A stretch of DNA of 64,000 nt, taken from positions 2,728,001 through 2,792,000 of the forward strand of contig NZ_JACHMD010000001.1 in assembly GCF_014204835.1 (NCBI RefSeq), read 5' to 3'. Source of the stretch: Microbacterium marinum. Its GTDB lineage: Bacteria; Actinomycetota; Actinomycetes; Actinomycetales; Microbacteriaceae. Shown here one piece after another: positions 34,203-42,469 of the stretch (positions are counted from its first letter, which is position 1; each line of letters opens with the position of its first letter). The notes under the pieces are model-generated. The model was not told the origin of the DNA and ran no database searches. It saw only the letters and a program-made list of their open reading frames with translations. The position numbers and the translations under genes were made by a program.

Positions 34203-35372
34203 ATGAGGTGGCAAGTGGCTGAGCAGCTCCCCGTCGTGAGTTTGTTCTCCGGAGCGGGCGGACTCGACCTCGCTGTCGAACGTGTTGACGGTGAGCCTCT
34301 CGCGGGCGACGACCCGGGGAGCGGTCTACTTCGCGTCAGCGTTGCGACGGACTATAACGAGTCCGCGCTCCGAACTCTCAAGGCAAACTTCCGCGACACC
34401 TCTACGCTGACTGGGGATATCCGCAACGTCTCGACTGAGCAAATTCTAGCCAGTGCGGGCCTGAGGGCGAGCGAGCCGGTGCTGGTAGTCGGGGGGCCAC
34501 CTTGCACCCCGTTCAGCAAGTCAGGTTTCTGGCTTGAGCAGAAGCGCGAGAGCCGCGACCCCAACGCGTCTTTGCTCGACGAGTATGTTCGGGTTGTACG
34601 GGAAGCGCGACCCGAGGCGTTCATCCTTGAGAACGTTCAGGGTCTGACCTACAAGACGCACAAGGCTCAGTTCGAGCGGCTCCTTAAGGCACTCGGCGAG
34701 CTGGGATATAACCCGCAATGGAAGGTTCTACTCGCCGCTGACTATGGGGTTCCCCAGCTGCGACGACGTGTCTTCGTGGTCGGTCGCCGAGACGGCGAGA
34801 AGTTTGAGTTCCCCGAACCGACGCATTCTGGATGGAGCGAACACTCCCGCGCGTTCGATACAAGTAAGCTCCCGCATGTCACTGCTGCCGAAGCATTTGA
34901 GGGCCTACCCCGTCTCGTACGAGCAGCGGACGATGAAGTAGTCGACGGGAGTTACGGAGAACTTGCCGCAGAAGTTCCACCGGGACAGAACTACCTCTGG
35001 CACACCGAACGGTACGGCGGCCGCAATCAATTTCAGTGGCGGAGCCGCTACTGGACATTCCTCCTCCGCCTGGACCCCAACCGCCCCTCGACAACCCTCC
35101 AGGCGCAGCCGGGCCCCTGGGTAGGCCCGTTCCACTGGGAGAACGTGCTCACCACAGCCGGTGTCGAGCGCGCGCGCCGGCTCCGAGTCAACGAGATGCT
35201 CCGTCTCATGTCTTTCCCTGACGACTTCAAGATCGCAGGGGCGCGCGCTGACGTGCAACGTCAACTTGGCAACGCGGTGCCCCTCGAACTTGGCAAAGCC
35301 GTAGCGCGAGCGCTGATGACTCAGCTCGGATACATCGATGTGGCGCAGCGGCAGCTGGTCGTCGCTGGCTAA
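34203..35372 (+). CDS. DNA (cytosine-5) methyltransferase
   Basis: A 389-residue C5 methylase. Motif I is VVSLFSGAGGLDLAVE (SAM binding), motif IV is GGPPCTPFSKSG with the catalytic Cys, motif VI is ILENVQG, motif VIII is QLRRRVFVVGRR, and motif X is GNAVPLELGKAVA near the end. The target-recognition region lies between VIII and IX. Start is ATG at 34203; a GTG at 34215 behind GAGGT is an alternative. It is divergent from the PD-(D/E)XK gene and would protect host DNA from it. No vsr gene is seen. Confidence 0.92.
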   Translation: MRWQVAEQLPVVSLFSGAGGLDLAVERVDGEPLAGDDPGSGLLRVSVATDYNESALRTLKANFRDTSTLTGDIRNVSTEQILASAGLRASEPVLVVGGPPCTPFSKSGFWLEQKRESRDPNASLLDEYVRVVREARPEAFILENVQGLTYKTHKAQFERLLKALGELGYNPQWKVLLAADYGVPQLRRRVFVVGRRDGEKFEFPEPTHSGWSEHSRAFDTSKLPHVTAAEAFEGLPRLVRAADDEVVDGSYGELAAEVPPGQNYLWHTERYGGRNQFQWRSRYWTFLLRLDPNRPSTTLQAQPGPWVGPFHWENVLTTAGVERARRLRVNEMLRLMSFPDDFKIAGARADVQRQLGNAVPLELGKAVARALMTQLGYIDVAQRQLVVAG

Positions 35373-35494
35373 CGGACGCCGGTCTCACAAGTCCTTCACG
35401 CAGCCCCCAAGCCGACGCGAGGTCTTGGATCAGCACGTCAGTGAGTTCGCTTCCTGGCGGGAGTTCGCCGAGCAAGAGAGTTGAGCCGCCCCCT

Positions 35495-36360
35495 TTATTC
35501 GGTCCGGACGTTCTGTGAGTCGTCGGTTTCCATTTGATGGGTGCACTGTCGAGCGTACTCAGCTGGGGGTAGGTAGCCGAGCGAGGAGTGCCGGCGGTGG
35601 TGGTTGTACTCGTCCTTCCAGTCGCCGATCACAACCTGCGCGTGCAGTAGCGAATAGAAGCTGTTGATGTTGAGGCACTCGTCGCGGATCCGGCTGTTGA
35701 ACGACTCGACGTACCCGTTGCGCCACGGCGAGCCCGGATGAATGTAGCTCAAGCCGGTGCGGGTGCCGGCCCAGTCGGCCATCGCCTCGCTGATGAACTC
35801 CGGCCCGTTGTCCGACCTGAGCACCGCCGGGGCGCCCCGGGCGGCGACGAGGTCCTCGAGGTGGGCGGTGAGTCGGTCGGCGGTAATCGAGCGCTCCACG
35901 AGGCCGCCGATGCACTCCCGGGTGTGTTCGTCGACGATGAGCAGATCTTGATCGGTCGGCCGTGATCGTCGACATCGAACTGGAAGTCCACCGCCCACAC
36001 CACGTTCGGCGCATCCGCCGTCGGCGCGTCGACGGTCGAGGACCCGACGCGCTTGCGCCTACGCCGCTGCGGGACCCGGAGCCCTTCGTCACGCCACAGC
36101 CGTTGGATCTTCTTGTGGTTCACCACCCACTCCTCGGCGCGGGCGTCGTGATACGCCCGCCGATACCCGTAGCGGGGATGGTTCTTCGCCCAGGCGCGCA
36201 GCCAGTCCCGCAGCGCCATGTCCGGATCGTCGGTGGTTTCGCCCGCGAGCGGGCGCCGGTATGCGGAGCGTGAGAGCCCGGCCAGGCGGCACGCCAACCG
36301 TTCGCTCACCCGCAGTGTCCTGAGCAGGTGCGAGACGGCGGCGCGACGTCTGCCCGGGCC
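35495..36360 (-). pseudogene. IS3-family transposase OrfB, frameshifted
   Basis: The integrase half, translated in two frames. The upstream part reads GRRRAAVSHLLRTLRVSERL to NVVWAVDFQFDVDDHGRPIKI. The downstream part reads IVDEHTRECIGGLVERSITA, SDNGPEFISEAM and GSPWRNGYVESFNSR. The DDE triad (WAVDF, SDNG, VESF) is intact, but about one base is missing near 35936-35947, splitting the gene. It would normally be made by -1 frameshifting from orfA. Confidence 0.85.
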
Positions 36361-36644
36361 TAGAAGTTTCCCTCAGCCAACTCCTTCAGCGCCGCCTTCT
36401 CCAGCTCCGCTTCGGCGAGTAGCCGCTTGAGGGTGGCGATCTGCTTCTCCAGCTCCTTCAGGCGCTTTGCGTCGTCGGCCTTGAGGCCGCCGTACTGGTT
36501 CCGCCACCGGTAGTACGTCTGCTCGGACACGCCGAGCTCCCGACACACCGCGGCGACATCCTGCCCGTCGGCGAGCATCCTGTCGGCCTGCCCGAGCTTG
36601 CGGACGACCTGCTCCGGGGTGTGACGCTTCCTGCTGTTCGACAT
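36360..36644 (-). CDS. IS3-family transposase OrfA
   Basis: A 94-residue protein with an HTH (TPEQVVRKLGQADRMLADGQ, then ELGVSEQTYYRWRNQYGG) and a C-terminal leucine-zipper-like coil (LKELEKQIATLKRLLAEAELE), typical of the IS407 group. Start ATG at 36642-36644 (MSNSRKRHTPEQ). Its stop overlaps the beginning of orfB, and a GGGAAAC heptamer precedes the stop codon. Confidence 0.9.
   Translation of the reverse strand: MSNSRKRHTPEQVVRKLGQADRMLADGQDVAAVCRELGVSEQTYYRWRNQYGGLKADDAKRLKELEKQIATLKRLLAEAELEKAALKELAEGNF
36366..36372 (-). other. Programmed -1 frameshift heptamer
   Basis: GGGAAAC in the orfA frame (G GGA AAC) fits the X XXY YYZ slippery pattern, two codons before the orfA stop. Slipping back one base continues as KLLGPGRRRAAVSHLL, the expected OrfAB junction. 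Confidence 0.7.
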
Positions 36645-36722
36645 GATCTGACCAGTCTCCCTGCCCGCGACTCCGCGCGACAGGACAACTCTCAGAACCA
36701 CCGGACCTACGAAACGGGGTCA

Positions 36723-36883
36723 GCCCATTCCTGGCAACCCTGATCGCGGAGGCCCCTGTCCTCGGCGAGGACCATGACGAGATCCGTTGGCCGCGGCCGA
36801 ACGAGCTGCCTCTGGTCGAATGGCTACCGACGGATCGGCTTGCCCTGACGGCGGGGCGCCGCGCGGTCGACCAACTTGAATGA
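36723..36883 (+). pseudogene. NUDIX hydrolase C-terminal fragment
   Basis: Directly after the right end of the IS, one frame reads FLATLIAEAPVLGEDHDEIR, NELPLVEWLPTDRLAL, RRAVDQLE-stop, the usual end of MutT/CTP-pyrophosphohydrolase-type NUDIX proteins. The NUDIX box and everything before it are missing. The gene was probably cut off when the IS inserted and a deletion followed. About 100 bp of non-coding sequence follows before the NYN gene. Confidence 0.65.
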
Positions 36884-36985
36884 CCGACATCGGACGCCTA
36901 AGTACCGAGGCCCTGAGCGCCAGCGAGTCCCCGCACAGCCCGCTCCCGGACGCGAGCGGGATGCTCACAGCAAAGCCGCAGACGC

Positions 36986-37543
36986 CTACCGCAGGAACAT
37001 CCCCGGGTCGAACTCGTCGATCGGAATTATGCGGACGCGCGGCAGCTGCGCGTCGAAGGCGCCGGCGTCGAACTCAAGGTCGAAGAACCGCAGTCCGGGG
37101 ATCTGCGCGAAGCCGGCGTTGCGGAACTCCTCGAACGCCAGCACGCCGAGACGGCGCGACCCATCGGCGAGCGCGCCGACGTCGTCGACGAAGTCGCCGT
37201 CGTGGCTCACGAGCACCACATCGTCCGAACGGTCCCGCAAAGCGCGGAGCGTGCGCTGGATGGCGATGTCGACGACCTTCTCGTCCGCATCGCCCGACAG
37301 CGGCACCGGCGTGTAGCCGAGCGCGAGCAGCGCCTGCACGAACGACATCGGCAGGTTCGTCGACGCGTTCAAGAAGAAGAGGCCCTGCACCTCCTGGTTC
37401 CACTCCCGCGCGAGGAAGGTCAGAATCCGGTCCCACCGCGGACGCTCATCGGACTGCGGGCGCCGCCCGAGAATCGAGCCGCCGAGCGTCGCGTCGATGT
37501 TCTCGCCGTCGATGAGCACCCAGGTCTTGCGGTCAGCCGCCAC
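36986..37543 (-). CDS. NYN-domain (PIN-like) protein
   Basis: A ~185-residue protein with the NYN fold of predicted RNases. It has the acidic residues expected at the active site: VLIDGENID at the start, DADEKVVDIAI in the middle, and VLVSHDGDFVDDV. The GTG at 37543 follows GGAGGAGG at 5 nt and is preferred over an upstream GTG at 37558. It lies downstream of the ABC1 kinase gene on the same strand, 57 bp away. Substrate unknown. Confidence 0.85.
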   Translation of the reverse strand: MAADRKTWVLIDGENIDATLGGSILGRRPQSDERPRWDRILTFLAREWNQEVQGLFFLNASTNLPMSFVQALLALGYTPVPLSGDADEKVVDIAIQRTLRALRDRSDDVVLVSHDGDFVDDVGALADGSRRLGVLAFEEFRNAGFAQIPGLRFFDLEFDAGAFDAQLPRVRIIPIDEFDPGMFLR

Positions 37544-37600
37544 GGCATCCTCCTCCACGCGCGAAGCGCGTCCGCCTCATCCTACGAGGCGCCCGCCCCG

Positions 37601-39310
37601 CTACCGCCCGCGCCCCGCGAACACCGCGTGCAGCAGCGGCACGACGGATGCCACGAGCAACACGCCCCCGAGCACCCCGTCCTCCGGGCGCACCAACGCT
37701 CCCCCGACGACAAGCCCCGCGAACATGATCGACGACGGCAGCCGCCGCCCCACCTGCTCCAACCGGCCCACGCGCCGCTCCAGCCGCGGATCGGTGAACG
37801 ACACCTGCCCCTCCTCCACCCGCGCGACGAGCTTCTCGAGGCGCCCCGGCATGCGCGCGAGCGTTCCGGCGATCGCGGCGCCACGCTCCAGCACGTCGCG
37901 CACGGCGTTGCCGCCCTCGTCGCGCACCAGCTGAGCGGCGTACGGCTCCACGGCATCCCACAGATTGAAATCCGGATCGAGCGCACTGCACACACCCGAC
38001 GTCAGCGACATCGCCCGCACGATCAGCAGGAAGTTCTCGGGCAGCTGGAACGGCAGCGCCCGCACGACGTCTTGGAACTCGATCGCGAACGCGCGGAACT
38101 CGCGCGGATCGACCTCGCGCAGCTGCGCGAACCCCATCCCGCCGAACCGGGCGAACAGTTGCGTCATCGCCCGCTCGAGCTCGGTCGTGTCGGCCGACGG
38201 CAGCAGCACGCCCACCTCGCGCACCGCGGCGACCAGCGCCGCCCCATCCCGCGCGGCCGTCGCGACCATCAGCCGCCGCAGGCCCCGGCGCAGCGACGGC
38301 GGCACCTCGCCCATCATCCCGAAGTCGATGAACGTGAGCGTCCAGCCGGGCCCCGTGGCGTCCAGTGTCGAAAACGGAGTCACGAAGATGTTGCCCGGGT
38401 GCGGATCGGCGTGGAAGAACCCGTGCGTGAACACCTGGTCGAACATCACCGACGCGAACACCGATGCCACCTCGGCAGGGTCGATGCCCGCCGCCCGCAG
38501 CGTCTCGTGATCGGTGATCTTGATCGCCGTGACATCCTCGAGCGTCAGCGTGCGCCGCGACGTCCGCTCCCACACCACCGCGGGAACCGCGACCCGCTCG
38601 TCGCCGGCGAAGTTCTCGGCGAACCGCTCGCCGTTGGCGGCCTCGTGCAGGTAGTCGATCTCCTCGAGGCTCGTCGCCGCGAACTCCTCCACGAGCGCGG
38701 GCGCATCCACCCGGCTCGACACCACCTTCACCCGGCTCAGCCACCGCCCCACCCGGCGCAGCGCCGCCAGGTCGGTGTCGACGATGAGCTGGATGCCGGG
38801 GCGTTGCACCTTCACGACCACCGTCGACAGCCCGGCGAGCTCGGCGTCCTCCGCCGACAGCACGGCGCGGTGCGCCTGCCCCAGCGACGCCGCAGCGACC
38901 GGCTCGGGCTCGAACGACGCGAACGCCACGGGCAGCGGCACCTGCAGCTCCGCTTCCGCGACCGATCGGATGCCGGCGAGCGGCACCGCCGGCACCTCGT
39001 CCTGCAGCCCCTCCAGTTCGGAGGTGATCTCGGGCGGCAGCACGTCGAGGCGCGACGACATGAACTGCCCCACCTTGATCATCAGGCCGCCGAGGTCGAC
39101 CGCGAGCGCGTGGAACCGCCGCGCAATGCGCTGCAGCCGGGCGGTGCGCCCGCGCGCGGCGAGCGCTCCCAAGCCGATGCGCGGCAGGAACAGCTCGAAC
39201 CACCACGTGACGGCGAGCGCCACCCCCGCGAACCGCAGGATGCGGCGATACCGCGCCTTCGCCGCCCGCTCGTCCGGCACCGCCGAGCGCGCGGGACGAT
39301 CCGAGGCCAC
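37601..39310 (-). CDS. ABC1/UbiB-family atypical kinase
   Basis: A 569-residue AarF/UbiB-like protein. Conserved parts are LGGLMIKVGQFMSSR (the KxGQ motif), AAASLGQAHRAVL (alanine-rich loop), VVKVQRPG (ATP lysine), FFHADPHPGNIF (catalytic loop) and FIDFGMMG (metal-binding DFG). Two hydrophobic helices close the C-terminus, typical of membrane-bound forms. The family supports quinone or lipid metabolism; the exact role is unknown. Start is GTG, 6 bp after the PadR stop, so it forms a unit with that regulator. Confidence 0.9.
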   Translation of the reverse strand: MASDRPARSAVPDERAAKARYRRILRFAGVALAVTWWFELFLPRIGLGALAARGRTARLQRIARRFHALAVDLGGLMIKVGQFMSSRLDVLPPEITSELEGLQDEVPAVPLAGIRSVAEAELQVPLPVAFASFEPEPVAAASLGQAHRAVLSAEDAELAGLSTVVVKVQRPGIQLIVDTDLAALRRVGRWLSRVKVVSSRVDAPALVEEFAATSLEEIDYLHEAANGERFAENFAGDERVAVPAVVWERTSRRTLTLEDVTAIKITDHETLRAAGIDPAEVASVFASVMFDQVFTHGFFHADPHPGNIFVTPFSTLDATGPGWTLTFIDFGMMGEVPPSLRRGLRRLMVATAARDGAALVAAVREVGVLLPSADTTELERAMTQLFARFGGMGFAQLREVDPREFRAFAIEFQDVVRALPFQLPENFLLIVRAMSLTSGVCSALDPDFNLWDAVEPYAAQLVRDEGGNAVRDVLERGAAIAGTLARMPGRLEKLVARVEEGQVSFTDPRLERRVGRLEQVGRRLPSSIMFAGLVVGGALVRPEDGVLGGVLLVASVVPLLHAVFAGRGR

Positions 39311-39316
39311 CCCGGA

Positions 39317-39886
39317 TCAGCCCTGGGCGAGCAGCGCGTAGAGCCGACGACGCGCGTCGTCGATGATCTCCACCGCCTGCTGCACCTGCTCCGGCGTTCC
39401 GGTGCGCGCGACCTGCGCCGCCGCCTGGGCGAGCTCGACACCGGCCTTGGGCAGCGCGGTCTTGCGGCCGCTCTCCCGCGAGGTGCTCTCCCACGGCGCA
39501 GAGCTCTGCGAAGCGGCATCCGCGTCGATCCGTCCCGCCTCCGTCAGCGAGTAGGTCTTGCGGCCGCCCGCCTCCTCGGCTGTGATGAGACCCTCATCGG
39601 CGAGCAGCTGCAGGGTCGGGTAGACGCTGCCGGCGCTGGGCTTCCAGCTGCCGCCGCTGCGCTCGTCGATCTCCTGGATGATCTGGTATCCGTGCATGGG
39701 CTTCTCGGCCAGCAGCGTGAGGACGGCGGCGCGCACGTCGCCGCTCTTCATACGCGGGGATGAGGGGCGCGGCTCGAACGCCGTGCGCATCTGATCGAGG
39801 GCCTCCCAGACGCCCGCGCCGAGGTCTCCCAGCCCGAACGGTCCGGTGCCTTTGCCGAACCCGGTTCCACCGAATGACGTGCTCAT
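39317..39886 (-). CDS. PadR-family transcriptional regulator
   Basis: A 189-residue protein with a glycine-rich N-terminus and a PadR winged-helix near residues 45-125 (VRAAVLTLLAEKPMHGYQII, GGSWKPSAGSVYPTLQLLAD, EGLITAEEAGGRKTYSLTEAG). A C-terminal helical part should form the dimer. Start ATG at 39884-39886 has AAGGAG upstream. Palindromes just before the start suggest autorepression together with the kinase gene behind it. Confidence 0.9.
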   Translation of the reverse strand: MSTSFGGTGFGKGTGPFGLGDLGAGVWEALDQMRTAFEPRPSSPRMKSGDVRAAVLTLLAEKPMHGYQIIQEIDERSGGSWKPSAGSVYPTLQLLADEGLITAEEAGGRKTYSLTEAGRIDADAASQSSAPWESTSRESGRKTALPKAGVELAQAAAQVARTGTPEQVQQAVEIIDDARRRLYALLAQG

Positions 39887-39898
39887 GACAGCTCCTTC

Positions 39899-39928
39899 GT
39901 ATCGTGACCGATACTGAACGATATATCG
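39899..39928. promoter_or_regulatory. PadR operator candidate
   Basis: Two adjacent palindromes lie 13-42 bp before the PadR start: GTATCG-TGAC-CGATAC (39899-39914) and CGATATATCG (39919-39928). They are AT-rich islands in GC-rich DNA, as usual for PadR boxes. The likely reader is the adjacent PadR protein. Confidence 0.6.
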
Positions 39929-40004
39929 CTCGACGACGTTTCGGAAGGGGCCTGCTGCCCCGGATCAGGACTTTTTCGACGAGGTCCGGTCGGGGGCCGT
40001 CCAG

Positions 40005-40020
40005 GTAACGTTCGGGTAAC
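40005..40020 (+). promoter_or_regulatory. GTAAC-N6-GTAAC box before the transglycosylase gene
   Basis: Direct repeats GTAAC at 40005-40009 and 40016-40020, 11 bp apart, about 100 bp before the start of a secreted cell-wall protein. The same motif with the same spacing precedes the M23 peptidase gene (55167-55182). It resembles direct-repeat sites described for the response regulator MtrA; that reader is inferred. Confidence 0.55.
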
Positions 40021-40116
40021 GCCCAGAAAGGTGAGCCAGACTCGCTGACTTGTGCCCGCCCGAACGGGTGCACACGTCGTTCTGACGTGCTTTCCCGAAA
40101 CGAAACGCTCCACTGC

Positions 40117-41148
40117 ATGCTTACTGATTCCCACGCAACCCCTGCCCGCCGAACCACCCGCCAGGCCGTCCGCCGCCTGCGGCGCCGCCCCTTCCTCGTC
40201 GCCTCGACTCTGACCGCGTCCCTCGCGATCGCGGCGACCGCCACCGCGATGGCACCGGCGCCCGGCACAGCCCACGCCGATGAGCCGCAGGTCACCTTCG
40301 CGCTCGCGTCATTCAGCACGGCACTCCCCCAGACCCTCGGCGGCAGCGCCGACACGAAGCTCGCGACCACCGTCGAAACGGCCATCGCCGAGGCCGACGC
40401 CGCCATCGCCGCGTCGAGCGATGTCACGAAGGACATCGCGGCATCGAAGCTCGAGGTCGCCGCCGACGACACGACGGTCGACACCTCCGACCTCGAGGCG
40501 GCGGTCGAGCACCTCGAGACCGTCGAGCAGATTCCGCTCCTCGACATCGCCGGCGCGACCGGTGACGTCGTCGCCGAGACGGCGGACGTCGCCGAGGAGA
40601 CCAGCGCCCTGCGCGGTCAGCTCGACGCGGCGATCGAGAAGGAGAAGGAGCGCAAGGCCGAAGCCAAGCGCAAGGCCGAAGCCAAGGCGAAGGCTGAAGC
40701 CAAGGCGAAGGCCGAGGCCGAGGCGAAGGCCGCCGAAGAGGCAGCCGCCGCTGAAGAGGCGGCCGCTGCCGAGGAGGCTGCGGCATCCGAGACCAGCGCC
40801 GACACCTCCGCACCGTCGGTCAGCGTGGCCGCCAGCGGCACCTCCGCCGGCGAGGCGCAGGCGACCGCACGCGCGATGCTCGGCAACTACGGCTGGGGCG
40901 ACGACCAGTTCTCCTGCCTCGTGTCGCTGTGGAACAAGGAGTCCGGCTGGAACTACCAGGCCTCGAACCCCTCCAGCGGCGCCTACGGAATCCCCCAGGC
41001 CCTCCCCGGCAGCAAGATGTCGACGGCCGGGTCCGATTGGCAGACCAACCCCGCGACGCAGATCGCGTGGGGTCTCGGCTACATCGACGGCCGCTACGGC
41101 AGCCCGTGCGGCGCGTGGGGCCACTCCCAGTCCAACGGCTGGTACTGA
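40117..41148 (+). CDS. Secreted transglycosylase-like (Rpf-type) protein
   Basis: A ~343-residue exported protein. A basic N-terminus (RRLRRRPF) and hydrophobic segment form a signal peptide ending near AHADE. A long Ala/Lys/Glu stretch (KAEAKAKAEAEAK) in the middle should be a coiled coil or wall-spanning linker. The C-terminal ~85 residues look like a lysozyme/transglycosylase domain (FSCLVSLWNKESGWNYQASN, SGAYGIPQALPG, QIAWGLGYIDGRYG). It probably cleaves peptidoglycan outside the cell. A GTG at 40087 is an alternative start. A GTAAC direct repeat lies upstream. Confidence 0.85.
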   Translation: MLTDSHATPARRTTRQAVRRLRRRPFLVASTLTASLAIAATATAMAPAPGTAHADEPQVTFALASFSTALPQTLGGSADTKLATTVETAIAEADAAIAASSDVTKDIAASKLEVAADDTTVDTSDLEAAVEHLETVEQIPLLDIAGATGDVVAETADVAEETSALRGQLDAAIEKEKERKAEAKRKAEAKAKAEAKAKAEAEAKAAEEAAAAEEAAAAEEAAASETSADTSAPSVSVAASGTSAGEAQATARAMLGNYGWGDDQFSCLVSLWNKESGWNYQASNPSSGAYGIPQALPGSKMSTAGSDWQTNPATQIAWGLGYIDGRYGSPCGAWGHSQSNGWY

Positions 41149-41160
41149 GCCAGAACACCT

Positions 41161-41213
41161 CGGATGCCACGGGGTTGCGGACCGCTTCGGCGGACGCAAC
41201 CCCGTGGCATCCG
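41161..41213. terminator. Strong hairpin after the transglycosylase gene
   Basis: A perfect 19-bp stem (CGGATGCCACGGGGTTGCG and its complement at 41195-41213) with a 15-nt loop, 12 bp after the stop codon. It ends the transglycosylase transcript before the LigD-type gene. Confidence 0.85.
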
Positions 41214-41239
41214 TCGTTCCACCGGAGTAGACCGGCACC

Positions 41240-42463
41240 ATGGCGAAGAAGGACGACGCGGTCACGCTCGACATCGACGGTCACGAGGTGCGGATCTCGA
41301 GCCCCGGCAAGGTGGTCTTCCCTGAGCCCGGGCTGACGAAGCTCGACCTCGTCGAGTACTACGTCGCCGTCGCCGACGGCGCCCTGCGCGGCGCGGGCGA
41401 CCGCCCCATGGTGCTGAAGCGGTTCGTGAAGGGCATCGACCACGAGGCGTTCTTTCAGAAGCGCGTGCCCGAGAACCGGCCCGACTTCGTCTCCTCGGCC
41501 ACTCTTCACTACGCGTCCGGCACGAGCGCGGAAGAGTCCGTGATCACGGATGCCGCCGGCCTCGCCTGGCTCGTGGGCCTGGGCTGCCTCGACCTGAACC
41601 CGCATCCGGTGCGCGCGGCCGACCTCGACCACCCCGACGAGCTGCGCATCGACCTCGACCCGATGCCCGGCGTCGACTGGTCGCAGATCGTCGACGTCGC
41701 GTTCGTCGCCCGCGACGTGCTGGACGACATGGGCCTCGTCGGATGGCCGAAGACATCGGGGTCGCGCGGCATCCACATCCTCGTCCGCCTCGACCCGCAC
41801 TGGGAGTATCCCGACGTGCGTCTCGCCGCACAGACTTTCGCCCGTGAGGTGCAGGACCGTGCGCCGGGGCTCGCGACCGCGCAGTGGTGGAAGGAGGAGC
41901 GCGGCGAGAGTGTCTTCGTCGACTTCAACCAGAACGCGAAAGACCGCACCGTCGCGTCCGCCTACTCGGTGCGCCCACTCCCCGACGCCCGCGTCTCGAC
42001 GCCCGTCGACTGGGACGAGCTGCGCACCATCCGGCCCGAGCAGTTCACCGTCGCAACCGTGCGGGAGCGATTCGCGGAGCGCGGCGACCCGCACGCGGGC
42101 ATCGACGACGCCCCGGGCTCCCTCGACCGAATGCTCGCACTGGCCGAGAAGATGGGCCCGGCCGAGAAGGCGCCGCGGTCGGGTGACGGATCGGGGCGGC
42201 GGCAGTCGACGATGCCGCTCATCGAGATTTCCCGCGCCGCGACGAAGGAGGAGGCCCTCGCCGGCCTCGAGACGTGGAAGGAGCGGCATCCGTCCGTCGT
42301 CCCGCAGCTCTCCCCCGCCGACGTCATGGTCGACGGGATGCGCGGGTCGAGTTCACTCTGGTACCGCGTGCGGGTGAACCTGCAGCACGTCCCCGAGGCG
42401 GAGCGCCCCGCGCAGGAGCCGCTCGAGGTCGACTACGACCCGTGGCAGGGCCGCTCGCGCTGA
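41240..42463 (+). CDS. Stand-alone LigD-type DNA polymerase/primase domain
   Basis: A 407-residue protein matching the polymerase domain of LigD (archaeo-eukaryotic primase fold). It shows SSPGKVVFPEPGLTKLDLVEYY, MVLKRFVKG, the catalytic RIDLDPMPGVDW (DxD), the TSGSRGIHI nucleotide/phosphate motif, and YSVRPLPDARVSTPVDWDEL. It would add ribonucleotides or fill gaps during end joining. No Ku, ligase or nuclease gene is adjacent. A C-terminal ~100-residue region (TKEEALAGLETWKERHPSVV) is extra. ATG at 41240. Confidence 0.9.
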   Translation: MAKKDDAVTLDIDGHEVRISSPGKVVFPEPGLTKLDLVEYYVAVADGALRGAGDRPMVLKRFVKGIDHEAFFQKRVPENRPDFVSSATLHYASGTSAEESVITDAAGLAWLVGLGCLDLNPHPVRAADLDHPDELRIDLDPMPGVDWSQIVDVAFVARDVLDDMGLVGWPKTSGSRGIHILVRLDPHWEYPDVRLAAQTFAREVQDRAPGLATAQWWKEERGESVFVDFNQNAKDRTVASAYSVRPLPDARVSTPVDWDELRTIRPEQFTVATVRERFAERGDPHAGIDDAPGSLDRMLALAEKMGPAEKAPRSGDGSGRRQSTMPLIEISRAATKEEALAGLETWKERHPSVVPQLSPADVMVDGMRGSSSLWYRVRVNLQHVPEAERPAQEPLEVDYDPWQGRSR

Positions 42464-42469
42464 TCCGGC

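Larger units (their letters stand above)
35482..36722 (-). mobile_element. IS3-family insertion sequence (IS407-like)
   Basis: A 1241-bp element. Its ends are related inverted sequences: TGAGCCGCC...GGTCCGG..GTTCTG on the left and, reversed, TGACCCCG...GGTCCGG..GTTCTG on the right. It carries orfA and orfB on the minus strand. No direct target duplication is visible (GAGT on the left, GCCC on the right), so a flanking deletion or rearrangement is likely. orfB has a frameshift, so the element is probably not autonomous now. Confidence 0.85.

Noticed and set aside
35338..35484. Short frame overlapping the methylase end (MWRSGSWSS...FAEQES)
   Set aside because: It ends exactly on the TGA of the IS terminus and has no ribosome site. 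It could be a remnant, but there is too little to call a gene.
36720..36968. Minus-strand frame over the NUDIX remnant
   Set aside because: The plus strand gives a clearly recognisable NUDIX end; the minus frame has no similarity or start signal.
40620..40800. Repeated Lys/Ala/Glu codons as a possible repeat array
   Set aside because: They are a coding low-complexity coil within the transglycosylase-like protein, with no regular DNA period such as in CRISPR.
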